DNA of 64,000 bases, from positions 124,001 through 188,000 of the forward strand of contig NZ_JACBYI010000005.1 in NCBI RefSeq assembly GCF_019352175.1. The letters run 5' to 3'. This DNA is from Paenibacillus sp. S150. GTDB lineage: Bacteria; Bacillota; Bacilli; Paenibacillales; Paenibacillaceae. Positions 61,829 to 64,000 of this stretch are shown one piece after another. A program made the translations under genes and the position numbers. Under the pieces are notes generated by a model. The model had not been told where the DNA came from. It ran no database searches and saw nothing but the letters and a program-made list of their open reading frames with translations. The first letter of the stretch is position 1, and each line of letters begins with the position of its first letter.

Positions 61829-63988
61829 ATGAAAGAATTCCTGGATAACCGGGACCGGAAAGCGAACCGATTGATAAATGAAAAATCTCCGTATCTACTG
61901 CAGCATGCTCATAACCCTGTTGATTGGTTTGCCTGGGGAGAAGAGGCCTTTACCAAGGCTGCAAGAGAGAGCAAGCCGGTTTTCTTGTCCATAGGTTATT
62001 CCTAGCTTCGGCTAAAATATAATGGAAAGTGACTTTTATCTACATGTCATTGGTGTCACGTAATGGAACGCGAAAGTTTTGAGGACCAGGAAGTTGCCCG
62101 GCTGCTTAACGATCACTATGTTGCGATCAAGGTAGACCGCGAGGAGCGGCCGGATATTGATGCGCTGTATATGTCGGTGTGCCAGGCGCTGACGGGGAGC
62201 GGGGGATGGCCGCTGACGGTGCTGCTGACGCCGGAGAAGAAGCCGTTCTATGCGGGGACGTATTTTCCGAAGCGGCAGATGTTCGGGCGCATTGGGCTCC
62301 TGGATGTGCTGGAGCAGATTCAACGCAAATGGGAGCAGGATGGCGATGCGCTGGACAAGCTCGGGGATGATCTGCTCGCGGATATTCAGTCGCTGGACCG
62401 TAAAAATGCGCAGAGCAGCGGTGCGGCGGGGGATATCCCCGGAGAAGAGCTGCTGCATGAAGCGTACGAGCTGTACCGTCGTGAGTTCGATGAGGAATAT
62501 GGCGGGTTCGGGAATGCGCCGAAGTTTCCTTCGCCGCATAATCTGTCTTTTTTGCTGGCGTACAGCGGGGCGTATAACCAGCCGGAAGCTCTGCGCATGG
62601 CCGAGAAGACGCTGGAGTCGATGTACCGGGGCGGCATGTACGACCATGTGGGCTACGGGTTCTCGCGGTATTCCACGGACCGGGAGTGGCTGGTGCCGCA
62701 TTTTGAGAAAATGCTCTACGATAATGCGCTGCTGGCCATTGCCTATCTGGAAGCCCATCAGATTACGGAGAAACCGCTCTATGCGGAGATCGCTGAGCAG
62801 ATCCTCCAGTATGTGCTGCGCGATATGACTTCGCCGGAGGGCGCGTTCTATTCTGCCGAGGATGCCGATTCTGAAGGGGTGGAAGGGAAGTTCTATGTCT
62901 TCTCCCGCGGGGAGATTGAGGAGGCGCTTGGCCTGGAGGATATGCATTCCTACTGCCATTTGTACGGGATTACCCCTGAAGGCAATTTCGAAGGTGCCAA
63001 TATTCCGAATCTGCTGCAGGGCTTGCCGGATGAGACGGCGGAGCGGCTCGGCATGAATCCGCTGGGGCTGCGGACACGGATGGAGGAATGGCGGGAGAAG
63101 CTGTTCGCCTGCCGGAAGCAGCGCATTCATCCGTCCAAGGATGACAAGGTGCTTACTTCGTGGAACGGCCTGATGATCGCGGCGCTGGCGAAAGGGGCCA
63201 AAGCGCTGCAAAAGCCCGAATACGCCGGGGCCGCAGCGGCGGCAGCGGACTTCATCTGGGACAAGCTGCGCCGCCGTGAGGATGGCAGGCTGCTGGCCCG
63301 CTACCGGGATGGCGATGCGGCAATTCCCGCTTATCTGGATGATTATGCGTTCATGATCTGGGGCCTGACCGAGCTGTATGAAGCTACGGGTGAGTCACTC
63401 TATCTGGAGCGGGCGCTGACGCTTAAGGATGGGCTGCTGGAGCTGTTCATTGACGCGGAGAACGGCGGGTTCTTTTTCACAGGGCATGATGGGGAAGAAC
63501 TGCCGATCCGTTCCAAGGAATTGTATGACGGAGCGCTTCCGTCGGGGAATTCGGTGGCGGCGAAGCTGCTGTGGAAGCTGTCGGTGATGACGCAGGATGT
63601 GGAGCTGAAGACGGTCGCTGAGCATACGGCGGCGGTTATGGCTTCGGCTGCTTCGGCGTATCCGGCGGGTTACGCGATGTATTTGCAGGCACATCTGGCG
63701 ATGGCCTCGGGCGGCAGGGAATGGGTGCTCTCCGGGAAGCGGGAGGACGCTGCCCTGCACAGCATGCTGGCTCAAGTCCAGCAGGCGTACCTGCCGGACG
63801 CCTCGCTGATTGTCCGCTGGGAAGGGGACGAAGAAGGGATTCTCCGTCTGCTGCCGCACCTGGCGGACAAGCCGGCTGTTAACGGGAACGCGACGGCTTA
63901 TGTCTGCCGGAACTTCGCCTGCCGTGCACCGGTTACGAATATGGAAGCGGTGAGGGAGCTTTTGGCGTCCGGCAGCCGGGAGGTTTAG
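61829..63988 (+). pseudogene. yyaL: yyaL (DUF255/thioredoxin-fold) copy with 39-nt insert and TAG after codon 58
   Basis: The first 58 codons ([15 protein letters not shown]...[10 protein letters not shown]) are a second, different version of the 5' part at 4220. TAG follows at 62003-62005. A 39-nt insert (62003-62041) separates Ser58 from TCHWCHVMERESFEDQEVARLL, which then runs intact to 63988. Length and motifs of the remainder are those of a whole YyaL protein (about 648 codons). Insert length is a multiple of three but includes TAG and TGA in frame, so plain readthrough would end early. If the element leaves, this 3' part would join the left 5' part. YyaL is a thioredoxin-fold protein of poorly known function; its CxxC is at TCHWCH. 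Confidence 0.85.
62003..62055. other. Right attachment-site candidate and insert with UUCG hairpin
   Basis: The insert begins TAGC-TTCG-GCTA, a perfect 4-bp stem with a UUCG loop that contains the stop codon. A GGAAAGTGA motif lies 7 nt before TCT (62039-62041), a serine codon standing immediately before ACA TGT CAT. TGTCATTGGTG (62045-62055) repeats the left end. The region is probably attR. It also has some features of translational bypass sites, which is speculative. Confidence 0.6.
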
Positions 63989-64000
63989 CAGAGAACCACA

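Larger units (their letters stand above)
4379..62041. mobile_element. 57.7-kb integrative conjugative-type element inside yyaL
   Basis: The boundaries are inferred from the yyaL coding sequence. Removing 4379-62041 rejoins the two halves in frame at GYS|TCHW. A large serine recombinase gene lies near the right end, as expected for an element that integrates with such an enzyme. Inside are VirD4- and VirB4-like ATPases, TcpC and TcpE proteins, a wall hydrolase, a Tad-like pilus operon, methylases, restriction and other defence genes and secreted proteins. An alternative pair of boundaries is the 11-bp direct repeat TGTCATTGGTG at 4405-4415 and 62045-62055. I did not find a relaxase, so self-transfer is an inference from the secretion genes. 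Confidence 0.8.

Noticed and set aside
62003..62041. Selenocysteine or pyrrolysine recoding at TAG/TGA
   Set aside because: There is no SECIS-like hairpin after TGA and no pyrrolysine genes in view, and the family has no residue at this position because TCHW follows directly after GYS.
62003..62041. Simple sequencing error
   Set aside because: A 39-base insert with a defined hairpin cannot be a miscall, and an insert at the same codon also occurs at the left end.
62036..63211. Long reading frame of 391 codons on the minus strand
   Set aside because: It is the shadow of the GC-rich yyaL coding sequence. The translation is Arg/Gln/His-rich with no domain, and there is no binding site.

Overview
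The window looks like Paenibacillus or a close relative. The evidence is Firmicute-style AAGGAGG ribosome binding sites with frequent GTG and TTG starts, a Tcp-type Gram-positive conjugation set, a DUF5704-type secreted protein and a yyaL-type gene close to Paenibacillus versions. Most of the window (about 4.38-62.04 kb) is one integrated mobile element that splits yyaL, which encodes a DUF255/thioredoxin-fold protein. If bases 4379-62041 are removed, the codon for Ser53 of the left yyaL fragment joins the ACA codon of the right part exactly in frame (GYS|TCHWCHVME). A large serine recombinase gene lies beside the right end. Just inside that end the element carries a second promoter, start and 58 codons of yyaL, which run into TAG and a 39-nt insert. 

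Region by region: (1) 1-4.2 kb, outside the element: the end of a Wadjet JetC-like SMC ATPase gene with no jetD after it, then a Ser/Thr kinase gene. (2) 4.4-25 kb, AT-rich cargo: a zinc-finger protein; a tRNA-Leu(CAG)-like gene with a damaged acceptor stem; a nucleoid-associated (NdpA-like) plus membrane protein pair; a six-gene MORC-type ATPase / Z1 helicase / PD-(D/E)XK / AIPR / cytosine methylase / Vsr restriction-like cluster; two related helical proteins; an HNH nuclease of the phosphorothioate-DNA type; an unrecognised minus-strand protein; then a cyclic di-GMP-type riboswitch with an intrinsic terminator ahead of two LuxR-type response regulators. (3) 25.1-37.5 kb, GC-rich conjugation backbone: a sigma-like regulator, VirD4-like coupling ATPase, replication-relaxation protein, TcpC, TcpD-like and TcpE proteins, VirB4-like ATPase, polytopic channel protein and M23 wall hydrolase, with small ORFs between them. 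(4) 37.5-40.5 kb: small proteins, a frameshifted and truncated cytosine methylase and an apparently intact Dam-type methylase. (5) 40.5-51.3 kb: a Tad-like (type IVc) pilus operon with a CpaE-like ATPase, a CpaB/SAF protein, two further degenerate P-loop proteins, a TadA/CpaF-like ATPase, a fused TadB-TadC-like membrane protein and four short proteins with one N-terminal membrane helix each. (6) 51.5-60.1 kb: an Rpn-type nuclease, two secreted surface proteins and several small ORFs. (7) 60.1-64 kb: the serine recombinase and the interrupted yyaL. 

Read together, this is an integrative conjugative-type element. It combines a Tcp DNA-transfer apparatus with a complete-looking Tad pilus, carries defence cargo, and may be controlled by cyclic di-GMP through the riboswitch. 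I found no recognisable relaxase. All identifications come from reading motifs by eye; no database search was run.
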